Numbered from the stretch's first letter, positions 1-8,998 are shown. The stretch is DNA of 64,000 bases from Pseudomonas tritici (GCF_014268275.3 NZ_CP077084.1:5084001-5148000); one strand, 5' to 3'. Program-made: numbers and translations. Notes: generated by a model from the sequence alone, not told the origin.

Positions 1-142
1 CTTTGTCGTCGAGGTTGCCGAAACCATCGGGCAGCCGACATGCCTTGGCGAATGCCAGCAGGCGCTGGCCTTCAGCGGCGAGCCAAGCGTGATGGGCAGG
101 CGCGTTCAGCCAACTGCTGGCAGGCAGTGGTTGCGTGGTCAT
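1..142 (-). CDS. AGE-family sugar epimerase/isomerase, N-terminal fragment
   Basis: Only the first 47 codons lie in the window; the gene continues past the left edge on the minus strand. The translation begins MTTQPLPASSWLNAP and continues through LLAFAKACRLPDGFG and LDDK. This resembles the start of N-acylglucosamine 2-epimerase/mannose isomerase (YihS-like) proteins, where a Trp-Leu stretch is followed by a Gly-Phe-Gly and Leu-Asp-Asp motif in the first helices of the (alpha/alpha)6 barrel. The family interconverts free hexoses such as mannose and fructose. The catalytic histidines are outside the window, so the substrate cannot be judged. The family call rests on these N-terminal residues only. 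Confidence 0.6.
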   Translation of the reverse strand, partial: MTTQPLPASSWLNAPAHHAWLAAEGQRLLAFAKACRLPDGFGNLDDK

Positions 143-387
143 GGGTGGCCCTTATTATTTTTTGTGGGATGACCGGAGTCTAAACAAGGGCGCGGCGGGG
201 GCAAGTAACGAAGGGGATGGGAAATGTCACCGAACAGTGACAATTTAAAAACCTGGACACGATTCAGCGCTTCGCCCCAATCAACGGTGGGCGGGCTTGC
301 TCGCGAATGCAGAGTGTCAGTCGCCTGATGGGTCACTGATACATCGCATTCGCGAGCAAGCCCGCTTGTGTCTTGAACCGGTTTCGA
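143..387. other. Intergenic region with a REP pair
   Basis: This stretch separates two minus-strand genes and has no credible coding frame. It holds the promoter side of the epimerase gene and a paired REP element, annotated separately. Confidence 0.6.
291..365. repeat. Paired REP element (GCGGGCTTGCTCGCGA family)
   Basis: Two perfect 20-base inverted arms (291-310 and 346-365) with core GCGGGCTTGCTCGCGAATGC face each other across a 35-base spacer. This is the layout of REP doublets (REPINs) in P. fluorescens. It lies just beyond the 3' end of the coiled-coil protein gene and could form a transcript-end hairpin. Confidence 0.85.
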
Positions 388-1233
388 TCATTGACTCTGT
401 GGTGTGCCGCCGCCGGGCGCATTCAGCCGCTGGTTCAGGTTCTGCACCTGGCTCTGCAACGTGGTGATGTTGCGCGTGGTCTGGATACGGAACACGTCGA
501 ACTCTTTATTGGTTGGCGCGTCGCTGTTGGCCGGCTGGTTATCCTGCGCGCTTTTGAGCACTACCAGATCCTGCTCGATCCGGGCGATGGCCGCACTTGG
601 GTTGCCCTGTTTCTTCAACGCGGCCACGTCAGCGGAAAGCTCCTTGATTTCGGCATCGCGCTTACCTGCGTCACCTTGCGCCGCCTTAAGCGTCGCCACG
701 GCGTCGGTCAGGGCCTGGACCTGGCCTTGCAGCTTGCTGTTGGCGTTGGAGAGTTCAGTGGTGCTGGCCGTCATTTGCGCCAGCCGCTTATCCAACTCGG
801 TGGCCTGGCCGGCCACGCCGACCTGCTGTTTGCCCTGCTCCAACAACTGGCTTTCGAGCTGCTTGATCTGCAGTTTCAACGCTTCGCTGCCGTTGTTGAC
901 GCTGGCTTCACTGGCCACCACCTTGCCGGAAATATCCTGCAGGCGCCCCGCCGCTTCTTCGCTGATGCGCGCAAAACTTTCCTGGGTGGCAACCAATTGC
1001 TGGCCCATCAGGGAAATCTGCTGGAAGCTCCACCAGGCCAGGCCCGCAAAAGCGATCAGCAGCGCGCCGATCAACGCCCATAACGGGCCGGTGCTGGCGC
1101 CCTTGACCTTGACTACCTTCGTGTTGCGCGAACGCACCGAGGTGGCCGGGGTCGGTTCGAAATCATCGTCATCCCCGACATCGGCCCGCAGGCTGGGAAC
1201 GTTGTCGAAGTCGTCTTTAGCATCGTTGCGCAT
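388..1233 (-). CDS. Single-pass membrane protein with long coiled coil, unknown function
   Basis: The 281-residue protein has an acidic cytoplasmic start (DDDDFEPTP near residue 25), a basic segment, and one transmembrane helix at about residues 51-69 (LWALIGALLIAFAGLAWW). A long heptad-rich helix rich in Gln, Glu, Lys and Ala runs to about residue 270. The tail ends in Gly, Thr, Pro and Gln. No catalytic motif is visible. Such proteins are often annotated as ATPase-like or hypothetical in Pseudomonas, but no Walker motif is present to support that. The ATG follows a CAGGG ribosome-binding sequence. A role as an envelope scaffold is only a guess. Confidence 0.75.
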   Translation of the reverse strand: MRNDAKDDFDNVPSLRADVGDDDDFEPTPATSVRSRNTKVVKVKGASTGPLWALIGALLIAFAGLAWWSFQQISLMGQQLVATQESFARISEEAAGRLQDISGKVVASEASVNNGSEALKLQIKQLESQLLEQGKQQVGVAGQATELDKRLAQMTASTTELSNANSKLQGQVQALTDAVATLKAAQGDAGKRDAEIKELSADVAALKKQGNPSAAIARIEQDLVVLKSAQDNQPANSDAPTNKEFDVFRIQTTRNITTLQSQVQNLNQRLNAPGGGTPQSQ

Positions 1234-1347
1234 GAATCAACCCTGAATCGGTGAAATGGCGAGCGACGGGAGTATAAACCGCCTTCCCGGCGCACTGGTC
1301 GACCTGGAAGGCCAGATTCGGTTCCCCAAGTGTTGCCTGTTGTGTGC

Positions 1348-2346
1348 TCACTTGAACCCTGGGTCCTGGGCCTTCCACCAACTGCAGAACTCGTCGAGGG
1401 CGGTCCACAGGCTGACCTTGGGCTCGTAGTCCAGATAATGCCTGGCGCGGCTGATGTCTAACGTGAAATCTTTGTTCATGACTTGCATGCCCAGGCGCGA
1501 CAATGCTGGCTCCGGACGCCCGGGCCACATCGCGCAGAAGGCCTCGTTGAGGGCCGCCACGCTGTAGGACAAACCGTAGGACCGATACCGCGTTACCTGC
1601 GGCAACTCCATTTGGCGCATCACGTAGTTCACCACATCCCACACCGGCACTGGCGTGCCGTTGCTGATGTTGTAGGCCTTACCCAGTGCTGAACCGGTGG
1701 CGAGCAGGCTGCTGAGCAGCGCTTCATTGAGGTTGTGCACGCTGGTGAAATCGACCTTGTTCAGGCCGTCGCCGACGATAGCCAGGCGGTTCTTGCGCTG
1801 CATTTTCAGCAGGCGTGGGAAGATGCTCATGTCGCCGGCGCCGGTAACGAAGCGCGGGCGCAGGGCCAGCACTTCGAGGCCGAACTCCTGGGCGCCGAAC
1901 ACCTTTTGTTCCGCCAAGTATTTGGTGGCGGCATAGGGATGCTTGAAGCGCTTGGGGACTTGCTCTTCGGTCAGGCCCAGGTGGCCGCGGCCGTCAAAAT
2001 AGATTGATGGCGACGACAAGTGCACCAGTCGGCCGACCCGTTGCTTGAGGCAGGCCTCGACCACGTTCTCAGTGACCTGCACGTTGCCTTGATGAAAGTC
2101 CTGATAGCGCCCCCACAGCCCGACAGCACCCGCGCAATGCACCACGGCTTCGACATCGCGGCACAGCCCGCGCACCAGGTCGGCGTCATTCAGATCACCC
2201 TGGATAAACTCGGCGCCGCGCCTCACCAGGTGTTCCACACCTTCAGCGCGCCGCCCGTTGACCCGCACGTCCAGGCCCTGCTCCAAGGCGAAACGCGCGA
2301 AGCGCCCGCCAATGAAGCCGCTTGCGCCGGTGACCAGAATCTTCAT
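1348..2346 (-). CDS. NAD(P)-dependent epimerase/dehydratase, extended SDR family
   Basis: This 332-residue protein is of normal length for an extended short-chain dehydrogenase. The Rossmann nucleotide-binding motif TGASGFIGG sits at residues 7-15, an acidic-Asp turn GDLND follows, and the catalytic YxxxK appears as YAATK in HPYAATKYLAEQ with the usual upstream Ser-rich LSSPSIYFDG. The pattern fits the 3-beta-hydroxysteroid dehydrogenase/isomerase-like branch, but the substrate cannot be read from sequence. It precedes the coiled-coil gene on the same strand with a gap of about 115 bases. The ATG has GGGG about five bases upstream. Confidence 0.85.
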   Translation of the reverse strand: MKILVTGASGFIGGRFARFALEQGLDVRVNGRRAEGVEHLVRRGAEFIQGDLNDADLVRGLCRDVEAVVHCAGAVGLWGRYQDFHQGNVQVTENVVEACLKQRVGRLVHLSSPSIYFDGRGHLGLTEEQVPKRFKHPYAATKYLAEQKVFGAQEFGLEVLALRPRFVTGAGDMSIFPRLLKMQRKNRLAIVGDGLNKVDFTSVHNLNEALLSSLLATGSALGKAYNISNGTPVPVWDVVNYVMRQMELPQVTRYRSYGLSYSVAALNEAFCAMWPGRPEPALSRLGMQVMNKDFTLDISRARHYLDYEPKVSLWTALDEFCSWWKAQDPGFK

Positions 2347-2398
2347 GTGTTACCCCGTGTGCTTTCGTTTTTCATCGCTGTTGCCTTGACGCGCGCCA

Positions 2399-3292
2399 TT
2401 ACTCCAACGGCACCAACCATTGGCCACATGCCTGGGCCAGGTGATCCGTCAACAAGCCCAGCAGTTGCCCGCCACTGCGCCAATGATGCCAGTACAACGG
2501 CACGTCGATGGGCTTATCTGGCAATAACTCGACCAATACGCCCTTTTCCAGTTGGTCGCGCACCTGCAATTCCGGCACCAGCCCCCAGCCCAGGCCTGCT
2601 TCTGTCAAACGGATGAAGCCTTCGGACGAAGGGCACAAATGGTGCTCGAAACCACCGTCCACGCCGAGGGACGCCAGGTAACGGTGTTGCAGGAAATCAT
2701 CCGGGCCGAACACCAGTGCTGGTGTGCGCGCCAGTTGATCTGCGCGTACGCCATCCGGAAAATGCCGGGTTATAAAAGCCGGGCTGGCCAGCGCCCGATA
2801 GCGCATAGCGCCCAGCAACAGGCTGCGTGCCCCGGCAACCGGGCGCTCGCTGGCGCAGATGCAGGCGGCCACTTCGCCAGCACGCATGCGTTTGAGGCCC
2901 ACGGTCTGGTCTTCCACCACCAAATCCAGCAGCAAATGGTGTTCGGCGCAAAAATCGCTGACGGCCTCTGCCCACCAAGTGGCCAGGCTATCGGCGTTCA
3001 ACGCGATGCGCAGGCGCTCGGGCATGCCTTCCTCGTCCAGTGCCGGCACCTGACTTTGCAGGTCGCGTTCCAACAGGCGCACCTGTTGCACATGGTTGAG
3101 CAGGCGACGGCCGATCTCGGTAGGCGTCGGCGGCGTGGCCCGCACTAGCACCGGCTGGCCGATGCGCGCCTCGAGCAACTTGATGCGCTGGGAGATCGCC
3201 GATTGCGAGAGCCCCAACACTTGCGCGGCGCGCTCGAAGCCAGCCTGTTCCACCACCGCCGCCAGGGCAGAAAGCAATTTATAGTCGAACAT
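2399..3292 (-). CDS. argP: LysR-family regulator ArgP (IciA)
   Basis: ArgP is a LysR-type activator that senses arginine and lysine and switches on the basic amino-acid exporter ArgO. The 297-residue protein has an N-terminal winged helix with recognition segment GLSQSAISQRIKLLEA at about residues 26-41, followed by the RATPPTPTEIG segment typical of ArgP and a LysR substrate domain. The in-frame frame extends further upstream, but MFDYKLLSAL is the conserved start. The gene is divergent from the LysE/ArgO-type exporter with about 105 bases between starts, the classic ArgP-ArgO (LysG-LysE) arrangement. That context strongly supports the assignment. Confidence 0.93.
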   Translation of the reverse strand: MFDYKLLSALAAVVEQAGFERAAQVLGLSQSAISQRIKLLEARIGQPVLVRATPPTPTEIGRRLLNHVQQVRLLERDLQSQVPALDEEGMPERLRIALNADSLATWWAEAVSDFCAEHHLLLDLVVEDQTVGLKRMRAGEVAACICASERPVAGARSLLLGAMRYRALASPAFITRHFPDGVRADQLARTPALVFGPDDFLQHRYLASLGVDGGFEHHLCPSSEGFIRLTEAGLGWGLVPELQVRDQLEKGVLVELLPDKPIDVPLYWHHWRSGGQLLGLLTDHLAQACGQWLVPLE

Positions 3293-3397
3293 CAGTTTCT
3301 CTAATGAGCGATCAGCAATATTTGTTTTTCTTATACAGCCTGTGCCAAGAGAATAGCCAGCATCGCTTCTCTTGGCAGCGGACACGGAGTAATCCCT

Positions 3398-3997
3398 ATG
3401 TGGCAAAGTTATCTGAATGGCCTGCTGGTCGCGCTCGGCCTGATCATGGCCATCGGCTCCCAGAATGCCTTTGTATTGGCGCAAAGCCTGCGTCGCGAGC
3501 ATCACTTGCCGGTCGCGGCGTTGTGCATAGTGTGCGATGCCCTGCTAGTAGCCGCCGGGGTGTTCGGATTAGCGACAGTGCTGGCACAAAGCCCATTGCT
3601 GCTGGCGATTGCCCGTTGGGGCGGCGCAGCTTTCCTGATCTGGTACGGGGCTTGCGCACTGCGTCGGGCCTGTTCAAAACAGAGCCTGGAACAAGGCGAC
3701 AACCTCAAGGTGCGCTCCTTGCGCGCCGTGTTGCTCAGTGCCTTGGCGGTGACGCTGCTCAACCCTCACGTGTACCTGGACACTGTTTTGCTGATCGGCT
3801 CTCTCGGCGCGCAGCAAACCGAGCCCGGCGCCTATGTGGCCGGTGCCGCCAGCGCCTCGTTCCTGTGGTTCGCCACGTTGGCACTCGGCGCGGCCTGGCT
3901 GGCCCCCTGGCTGGCGCGCCCCGCCACCTGGCGCCTGCTGGACCTATTGGTAGCGGTGATGATGTTCAGCGTGGCCTACCAATTGATCAGCGCCTGA
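3398..3997 (+). CDS. argO: LysE/ArgO-family basic amino-acid exporter
   Basis: The 199-residue inner-membrane protein has about six hydrophobic helices and the LysE-family N-terminus GLIMAIGSQNAFVLAQSL at residues 14-31. The second conserved block, LNPHVYLDTVLLIG, carries the Asn-Pro-His motif of the RhtB/LysE superfamily. Family members export arginine or lysine to avoid toxicity when peptides are degraded. It is transcribed away from argP and is therefore likely ArgP-regulated. The ATG follows a CGGAG ribosome-binding site. Length and motif order are normal. Confidence 0.92.
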   Translation: MWQSYLNGLLVALGLIMAIGSQNAFVLAQSLRREHHLPVAALCIVCDALLVAAGVFGLATVLAQSPLLLAIARWGGAAFLIWYGACALRRACSKQSLEQGDNLKVRSLRAVLLSALAVTLLNPHVYLDTVLLIGSLGAQQTEPGAYVAGAASASFLWFATLALGAAWLAPWLARPATWRLLDLLVAVMMFSVAYQLISA

Positions 3998-4175
3998 GGA
4001 ATATTCCAAAACGCTCTGGAACCTCTATCCCACACAGTTGTTGCGTGGTTTTGCCGCACCCCCGGTGCTATGATCCGGACCCTGCGCCGCAAAGAGTACA
4101 AACTCCCCGGCGCTTGTTTGGCCGCCCGTGATCGGCCTTGCGCTCACCGCAACTGACCTGATTAGGAGAATCATC

Positions 4176-4772
4176 ATGGCTTTCGAATTGCCGCCGCTGC
4201 CCTACGCACACGATGCCCTGCAGCCGCACATCTCCAAGGAAACCTTGGAATTTCACCACGACAAGCACCACAACACCTATGTCGTGAACCTGAACAACCT
4301 GGTGCCAGGCACCGAGTTCGAAGGCAAGACCCTGGAAGAGATCGTTAAATCCTCTTCGGGCGGCATCTTCAACAACGCTGCTCAGGTCTGGAACCACACT
4401 TTCTACTGGAACTGCCTGGCGCCAAACGCCGGCGGCCAACCTACCGGCGCGCTGGCTGAAGCCATCAACGCTGCGTTTGGTTCGTTCGACAAGTTCAAGG
4501 AAGAGTTCACCAAAACGTCCGTCGGCACCTTCGGTTCCGGTTGGGGCTGGCTGGTGAAAAAGGCTGACGGTTCCCTGGCCCTGGCCAGCACTATCGGCGC
4601 CGGCAACCCGCTGACCAGCGGCGACACCCCGCTGCTGACCTGCGACGTATGGGAACACGCCTACTACATCGACTACCGTAACGTGCGTCCAAAGTATGTG
4701 GAAGCGTTCTGGAACCTGGTCAACTGGAAGTTCGTGGCTGAGCAGTTCGAAGGCAAAACCTTCACTGCCTAA
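4176..4772 (+). CDS. sodB: Iron superoxide dismutase SodB
   Basis: SodB converts superoxide to hydrogen peroxide and oxygen in the cytoplasm. The 198-residue protein carries all four metal ligands: His27 (in FHHDKHH), His74 (in VWNHTFYWN), Asp157 and His161 (in CDVWEHAYY). Gln70 in NNAAQVWNH is the outer-sphere Gln position typical of the iron rather than the manganese enzyme. The start ATG has AGGAGA upstream at about 4164; the in-frame extension upstream lacks conservation. An intrinsic terminator follows directly. The argO-sodB-bifA neighbourhood matches P. aeruginosa, as recalled from memory. Confidence 0.97.
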   Translation: MAFELPPLPYAHDALQPHISKETLEFHHDKHHNTYVVNLNNLVPGTEFEGKTLEEIVKSSSGGIFNNAAQVWNHTFYWNCLAPNAGGQPTGALAEAINAAFGSFDKFKEEFTKTSVGTFGSGWGWLVKKADGSLALASTIGAGNPLTSGDTPLLTCDVWEHAYYIDYRNVRPKYVEAFWNLVNWKFVAEQFEGKTFTA

Positions 4773-4793
4773 GCACCGCTTGCAGCAGAAAGG

Positions 4794-4817
4794 GCCCGGC
4801 GATTGCCGGGCTTTTTT
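4794..4817 (+). terminator. Intrinsic terminator of sodB
   Basis: A 7-bp GC stem (GCCCGGC / GCCGGGC) with loop GATT is followed by six T residues, 22 bases after the sodB stop. Confidence 0.9.
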
Positions 4818-4925
4818 GTGGGTGTTCCACAACGTCGACCTGCCCAGAATCGTGGAACGCGCGGAAGGGAATGTGCCACCCATCCAGCGAGAGGAATACC
4901 CCTCCCACACGCTTCTGGAGAATCA

Positions 4926-5108
4926 ATGATGGAAGAAATCGGAAAAGCAGGCGCACAGATGGCGATGCAATTAATCACCGGACTTATGAAAGGCCTCGCC
5001 GGCGGGGCGGGTGGCGGTGATGGCGCTGCTGCCAGCCCTCCCAGCAAACCAGGCGAGGACATGATGCCGCCGGCGCCACCAAAGATCGAGATTTCAGCCT
5101 ATCAATAA
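4926..5108 (+). CDS. Small 60-aa protein, unknown
   Basis: The 60-codon frame starts with two Met codons (MMEEIGKAGAQM) after a GGAG ribosome-binding site five bases upstream. Residues 1-28 could form an amphipathic helix (QMAMQLITGLMKGLAGG). A glycine-rich stretch follows at about 26-33, then a Pro-rich tail. No Cys, signal peptide or known domain is visible. It sits alone between the sodB terminator and its own terminator, so it is probably a separate transcript. The good ribosome-binding site and isolated terminator support it being real; its function is unknown. Confidence 0.65.
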   Translation: MMEEIGKAGAQMAMQLITGLMKGLAGGAGGGDGAAASPPSKPGEDMMPPAPPKIEISAYQ

Positions 5109-5165
5109 AAGCGGCCACGGTAGGAAAGGCATTTGCCTGACCACACGTACGCCGAGCCCCCCACG

Positions 5166-5190
5166 CGGCGGAGCAAATCCGCCGTTTTTT
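5166..5190 (+). terminator. Intrinsic terminator of the 60-aa gene
   Basis: The stem CGGCGGA / TCCGCCG with loop GCAAA is followed by six T residues, about 57 bases beyond the small gene's stop. Confidence 0.85.
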
Positions 5191-5315
5191 CTGGTTTTTT
5201 CTCCCTCCCCACCGCCAAGACGTCTCCAGCCCTAATGTTCCTTTGACTGGCCTCACGGGATTGCCAATACTCATGGCATATTGAAGGCCACCCGCATGAG
5301 ACAAGGAATGCCCCT

Positions 5316-7367
5316 TTGAAGCTGGAACTCAAGAACAGCTTGTCGGTGAAGTTACTACGGGTTGTGCTGCTGTCGGCATTGATCGTGGGCGTAGCGCTGA
5401 GCGTGGCGCAGATCGTTTTCGATGCCTACAAGACGCGCCAGGCCGTGGCCGGCGATGCCCAGCGCATCCTCGACATGTTTCGCGACCCCTCGACCCAGGC
5501 CGTCTACAGCCTGGACCGCGAAATGGGCATGCAAGTGATTGAGGGCCTGTTCCAGGATGACGCGGTGCGCATGGCGTCCATCGGCCACCCCAACGAAACC
5601 ATGCTGGCCGAGAAGAGCCGCGCCTTGCAGCACGCCCCGAGCCGCTGGTTGACCGACCTGATTCTTGGCCAGGAACGCACGTTTACCACGCCTCTGGTCG
5701 GCAAAGGCCCCTACAGCGAGTATTACGGCGACCTGAGTATCACCCTCGACACGGCCACCTATGGCCAGGGATTTATCGTCAATTCGGTGATCATCTTTAT
5801 TTCCGGTGTATTGCGCGCCCTGGCCATGGGCCTGGTGCTCTACCTGGTTTATCACTGGCTGCTGACCAAGCCGCTGTCGCGGATTATCGAACACCTGACG
5901 TCGATCAACCCGGACCGGCCCAGCGAACACAAGATCCCGCAGCTCAAGGGTCACGAACGCGACGAATTGGGGCTGTGGATCAACACCGCCAACCAGCTGC
6001 TCGAGTCCATCGAGCGCAATACCCACCTGCGCCATGAAGCCGAAACCAGCCTGCTGCGCATGGCCCAGTATGACTTCCTGACCGGTTTACCGAACCGCCA
6101 GAAACTGCAGGAGCAACTGGACAAGATCCTCATTGACGCAGGCCGCCGACAACGGCGCGTAGCGGTGTTGTGCGTGGGGCTGGATGATTTCAAAAGCGTC
6201 AACGAACAGTTCACCTACCAGGCCGGTGACAAACTGCTGCTGGCGCTGGCCGACCGTTTACGCGCGCACAGTGGGCGCCTCGGCACCCTGGCCCGTCTGG
6301 GCGGAGACCAGTTCGCGCTGGTCCAAGCCGATATCGAACAGCCTTACGAGGCCGCCGAGCTGGCACAAAGCATCCTTGATGACCTGGAAGCAGACTTCGT
6401 CCTCGACCACGAACGGATCCGCCTGCGCGCCACCATCGGCATCACCTTATTCCCAGAAGACGGCGACAGCACTGAAAAGCTGCTGCAAAAAGCCGAACAG
6501 ACCATGACCCTGGCCAAGACCCGCTCGCGCAATCGCTATCAGTTCTATATCGCCAGCGTCGACAGTGAGATGCGCCGCCGCCGGGAGCTGGAAAAAGACC
6601 TGCGCGACGCCCTCAGCCGCAACCAATTCCACCTGGTGTACCAGCCGCAGATCAGTTACCGCGACCACCGTGTGGTGGGCGTGGAAGCCCTGTTGCGCTG
6701 GGAGCATCCGGAACACGGCCTGGTCCCGCCGGACCTGTTTATCCCGCTGGCGGAGCAGAACGGCACGATTATCCCGATAGGCGAGTGGGTACTCGACCAA
6801 GCCTGCCGCCAATTGCGCGAATGGCACGACCTGGGCTTTACCGATCTGCGCATGGCGGTCAACCTGTCCACCGTGCAGTTGCACCACACCGAATTGCCGC
6901 GGGTGGTTAATAACCTGATGCAAATCTACCGCTTGCCGCCGCGCAGCCTGGAACTGGAAGTCACGGAAACCGGCCTGATGGAAGACATCAGCACCGCCGC
7001 CCAGCACCTGCTGAGCCTGCGCCGGTCCGGTGCGTTGATCGCGATTGATGACTTCGGCACCGGCTACTCATCCCTCAGCTATTTGAAAAGCCTGCCCTTG
7101 GACAAGATCAAGATCGACAAGAGCTTCGTCCAGGACCTGCTGGACGATGACGACGACGCCACCATCGTGCGCGCGATCATCCAGCTGGGCAAAAGCCTGG
7201 GCATGCAGGTGATCGCCGAAGGCGTGGAAACCGCTGAGCAAGAGGCCTACATCATCTCCGAAGGCTGCCATGAAGGTCAGGGATACCACTACAGCAAACC
7301 CTTGCAGGCCCGAGAGCTGGCGGCTTTTTTGAAGCAGTCGGAGCGCAATAACGCCGCCATTCTCTGA
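5316..7367 (+). CDS. bifA: Cyclic-di-GMP phosphodiesterase BifA (GGDEF-EAL)
   Basis: The 683-residue inner-membrane protein has a transmembrane helix at about residues 13-33, a periplasmic loop, a second helix at about 155-180 and a HAMP-like linker. A GGDEF domain (about 245-410) and an EAL domain (about 425-675) follow. The GGDEF signature is degenerate (GGDQF, 329-333), while the EAL domain keeps VEALLRW (456-462) and DDFGTGYSS. The expected result is net c-di-GMP hydrolysis. P. aeruginosa BifA, known to control biofilm and swarming, has this same architecture and sits next to sodB. Translation starts at TTG with AAGGA eight bases upstream; the only nearby ATG (5308) encodes Met-Pro-Leu-stop out of frame. 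Confidence 0.92.
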   Translation: MKLELKNSLSVKLLRVVLLSALIVGVALSVAQIVFDAYKTRQAVAGDAQRILDMFRDPSTQAVYSLDREMGMQVIEGLFQDDAVRMASIGHPNETMLAEKSRALQHAPSRWLTDLILGQERTFTTPLVGKGPYSEYYGDLSITLDTATYGQGFIVNSVIIFISGVLRALAMGLVLYLVYHWLLTKPLSRIIEHLTSINPDRPSEHKIPQLKGHERDELGLWINTANQLLESIERNTHLRHEAETSLLRMAQYDFLTGLPNRQKLQEQLDKILIDAGRRQRRVAVLCVGLDDFKSVNEQFTYQAGDKLLLALADRLRAHSGRLGTLARLGGDQFALVQADIEQPYEAAELAQSILDDLEADFVLDHERIRLRATIGITLFPEDGDSTEKLLQKAEQTMTLAKTRSRNRYQFYIASVDSEMRRRRELEKDLRDALSRNQFHLVYQPQISYRDHRVVGVEALLRWEHPEHGLVPPDLFIPLAEQNGTIIPIGEWVLDQACRQLREWHDLGFTDLRMAVNLSTVQLHHTELPRVVNNLMQIYRLPPRSLELEVTETGLMEDISTAAQHLLSLRRSGALIAIDDFGTGYSSLSYLKSLPLDKIKIDKSFVQDLLDDDDDATIVRAIIQLGKSLGMQVIAEGVETAEQEAYIISEGCHEGQGYHYSKPLQARELAAFLKQSERNNAAIL

Positions 7368-7415
7368 CTTGGCATAACGATACTGAATATTTCCCGCGTA
7401 TAACCCTTTACACAA

Positions 7416-7434
7416 AATGCAAATCTTTCGCATT
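7416..7434. promoter_or_regulatory. 19-bp imperfect palindrome upstream of imelysin gene
   Basis: AATGC at 7416-7420 and GCATT at 7430-7434 frame a 19-bp imperfect palindrome 59 bases before the imelysin start. Imelysin-type genes are often iron-regulated, but agreement with the Fur consensus is only partial, so a Fur site is a weak inference. Confidence 0.3.
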
Positions 7435-7493
7435 ATGTCGCAGTTTTGCGCGCCCCCGCGCGCCCTCTCAACAACCGAAGCAGGATGTTCGCC

Positions 7494-8837
7494 ATGATTC
7501 GTATGCCCCTGGCCACCGCCAGTCTGCTGGCCATTGCCATTTCTCTCGCCGGTTGCGGCGAAGGTAAAGACAAGGCCCCTGCAAACCAGGCGCCGACCCC
7601 GGCTGCCAGCACCACCGCTCCAGCCGCTGCCACCCCTGCCGGCCAGGTCGACGAAGCAGCCGCCAAGGCCGTGGTCGCGCATTACGCAGACATGGTGTTT
7701 GCGGTCTATAGCGACGCCGAGTCCACCGCTAAAACCCTGCAAACCGCGATCGACGCGTTTCTCGCCAAGCCGAACGACGAAACCCTGAAAGCCGCGCGTA
7801 CCGCCTGGGTGGCCGCCCGCGTTCCGTACCTGCAGAGCGAAGTGTTCCGCTTCGGCAACACCATCATCGACGACTGGGAAGGCCAGGTGAACGCATGGCC
7901 GCTCGACGAAGGCCTGATCGACTACACCGACAAGTCCTACGAGCACGCCCTGGGTAACCCAGGCGCTACCGCCAACATCATCGCCAATACCGAGATCCAG
8001 GTCGGCGAAGACAAGGTCGACGTGAAGGACATCACCCCGGAAAAACTCGCCAGCCTCAATGAGCTGGGCGGTTCCGAGGCCAACGTCGCCACCGGTTACC
8101 ACGCCATCGAATTCCTGCTCTGGGGCCAAGACCTGAACGGCACCGGCCCAGGCGCCGGCAACCGTCCTGCGTCGGACTACCTGACCGGCGACGGTGCCAC
8201 CGGCGGCCACAACGAGCGTCGCCGTGCCTACCTGAGCGCTGTGACTCAACTGCTGGTCAGCGACCTGGAAGAAATGGTCGGCAACTGGAAACCCAACGTC
8301 GAAGACAACTATCGCGCCACCCTGGAGGCAGAACCTGCCACCGACGGCCTGCGCAAGATGCTGTTCGGCATGGGCAGCCTGTCCCTCGGCGAGCTGGCCG
8401 GTGAGCGCATGAAGGTTTCCCTGGAAGCCAACTCGCCGGAAGACGAGCAGGACTGCTTCAGCGACAACACCCACAACTCGCACTTCTACGACGCCAAGGG
8501 TATCCGCAACGTCTACCTGGGCGAGTACACCCGTGTTGACGGCACCAAAATGACCGGCGCCAGCCTGTCGTCCCTGGTGGCCAAGGCCGATCCAGCTGCC
8601 GATACCGCGCTGAAAGCGGACCTGGCAGCCACCGAAGCGAAGATCCAGGTCATGGTTGACCACGCCAACAAGGGTGAGCACTACGACCAGTTGATCGCTG
8701 CGGGTAACGATGCGGGCAACCAGATCGTGCGTGACGCCATCGCTGCGCTGGTCAAGCAGACCGGTTCGATCGAAGCGGCGGCAGGCAAGCTGGGCATCAG
8801 CGACTTGAACCCGGACAGCGCTGATCACGAGTTCTGA
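7494..8837 (+). CDS. Imelysin-family (ICMP-like) lipoprotein
   Basis: The 447-residue precursor has a lipoprotein signal peptide with lipobox SLAGC (Cys21), an Ala/Pro/Thr-rich spacer (about 27-50) and then an imelysin domain. The family hallmark GxHxxE is present as GYHAIE at residues 201-206. Insulin-cleaving metalloproteinase outer-membrane protein (IcmP) and related imelysins are cell-surface or periplasmic proteins tied to iron uptake; true protease activity of the family is debated. In P. aeruginosa an icmP gene lies a few genes from bifA, matching this order. The chosen ATG has GCAGGA nine bases upstream; an ATG nine bases earlier has no usable spacing. Confidence 0.9.
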   Translation: MIRMPLATASLLAIAISLAGCGEGKDKAPANQAPTPAASTTAPAAATPAGQVDEAAAKAVVAHYADMVFAVYSDAESTAKTLQTAIDAFLAKPNDETLKAARTAWVAARVPYLQSEVFRFGNTIIDDWEGQVNAWPLDEGLIDYTDKSYEHALGNPGATANIIANTEIQVGEDKVDVKDITPEKLASLNELGGSEANVATGYHAIEFLLWGQDLNGTGPGAGNRPASDYLTGDGATGGHNERRRAYLSAVTQLLVSDLEEMVGNWKPNVEDNYRATLEAEPATDGLRKMLFGMGSLSLGELAGERMKVSLEANSPEDEQDCFSDNTHNSHFYDAKGIRNVYLGEYTRVDGTKMTGASLSSLVAKADPAADTALKADLAATEAKIQVMVDHANKGEHYDQLIAAGNDAGNQIVRDAIAALVKQTGSIEAAAGKLGISDLNPDSADHEF

Positions 8838-8850
8838 TCAGTAGCGCGTT

Positions 8851-8880
8851 AAAAAAGGCGACCTTCGGGTCGCCTTTTTT
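8851..8880 (+). terminator. Intrinsic terminator of imelysin gene
   Basis: A perfect stem GGCGACC / GGTCGCC with a TTCG tetraloop is flanked by A6 and T6, so it can act in both directions. It starts 14 bases after the stop codon. Confidence 0.93.
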
Positions 8881-8910
8881 GTGCGCGCTACCTGCTACCA
8901 CACAACTCCT

Positions 8911-8998
8911 GTGGGAGCTGGCTTGCCTGCGATAGCGAGCTGTCAGTTGACGAATGTTTCGCAGACCCACCGCTATCGCAGGCAAGCCGGCTCCCACA
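8911..8998. repeat. Paired REP element (GTGGGAGCTGGCTTGCC family)
   Basis: The left arm GTGGGAGCTGGCTTGCCTGC (from 8911) faces a near-perfect inverted right arm (8971-8998) across about 33 bases. It lies between the imelysin terminator and trkH. Confidence 0.85.

Noticed and set aside
404..1246. 280-residue plus-strand frame opposite the coiled-coil gene
   Set aside because: It is antisense to a gene with a clear membrane helix and coiled coil, and its composition is that of a high-GC shadow frame.
7416..7434. Fur box upstream of the imelysin gene
   Set aside because: The palindrome has only partial agreement with the Fur consensus, so I kept it as an unnamed palindrome.
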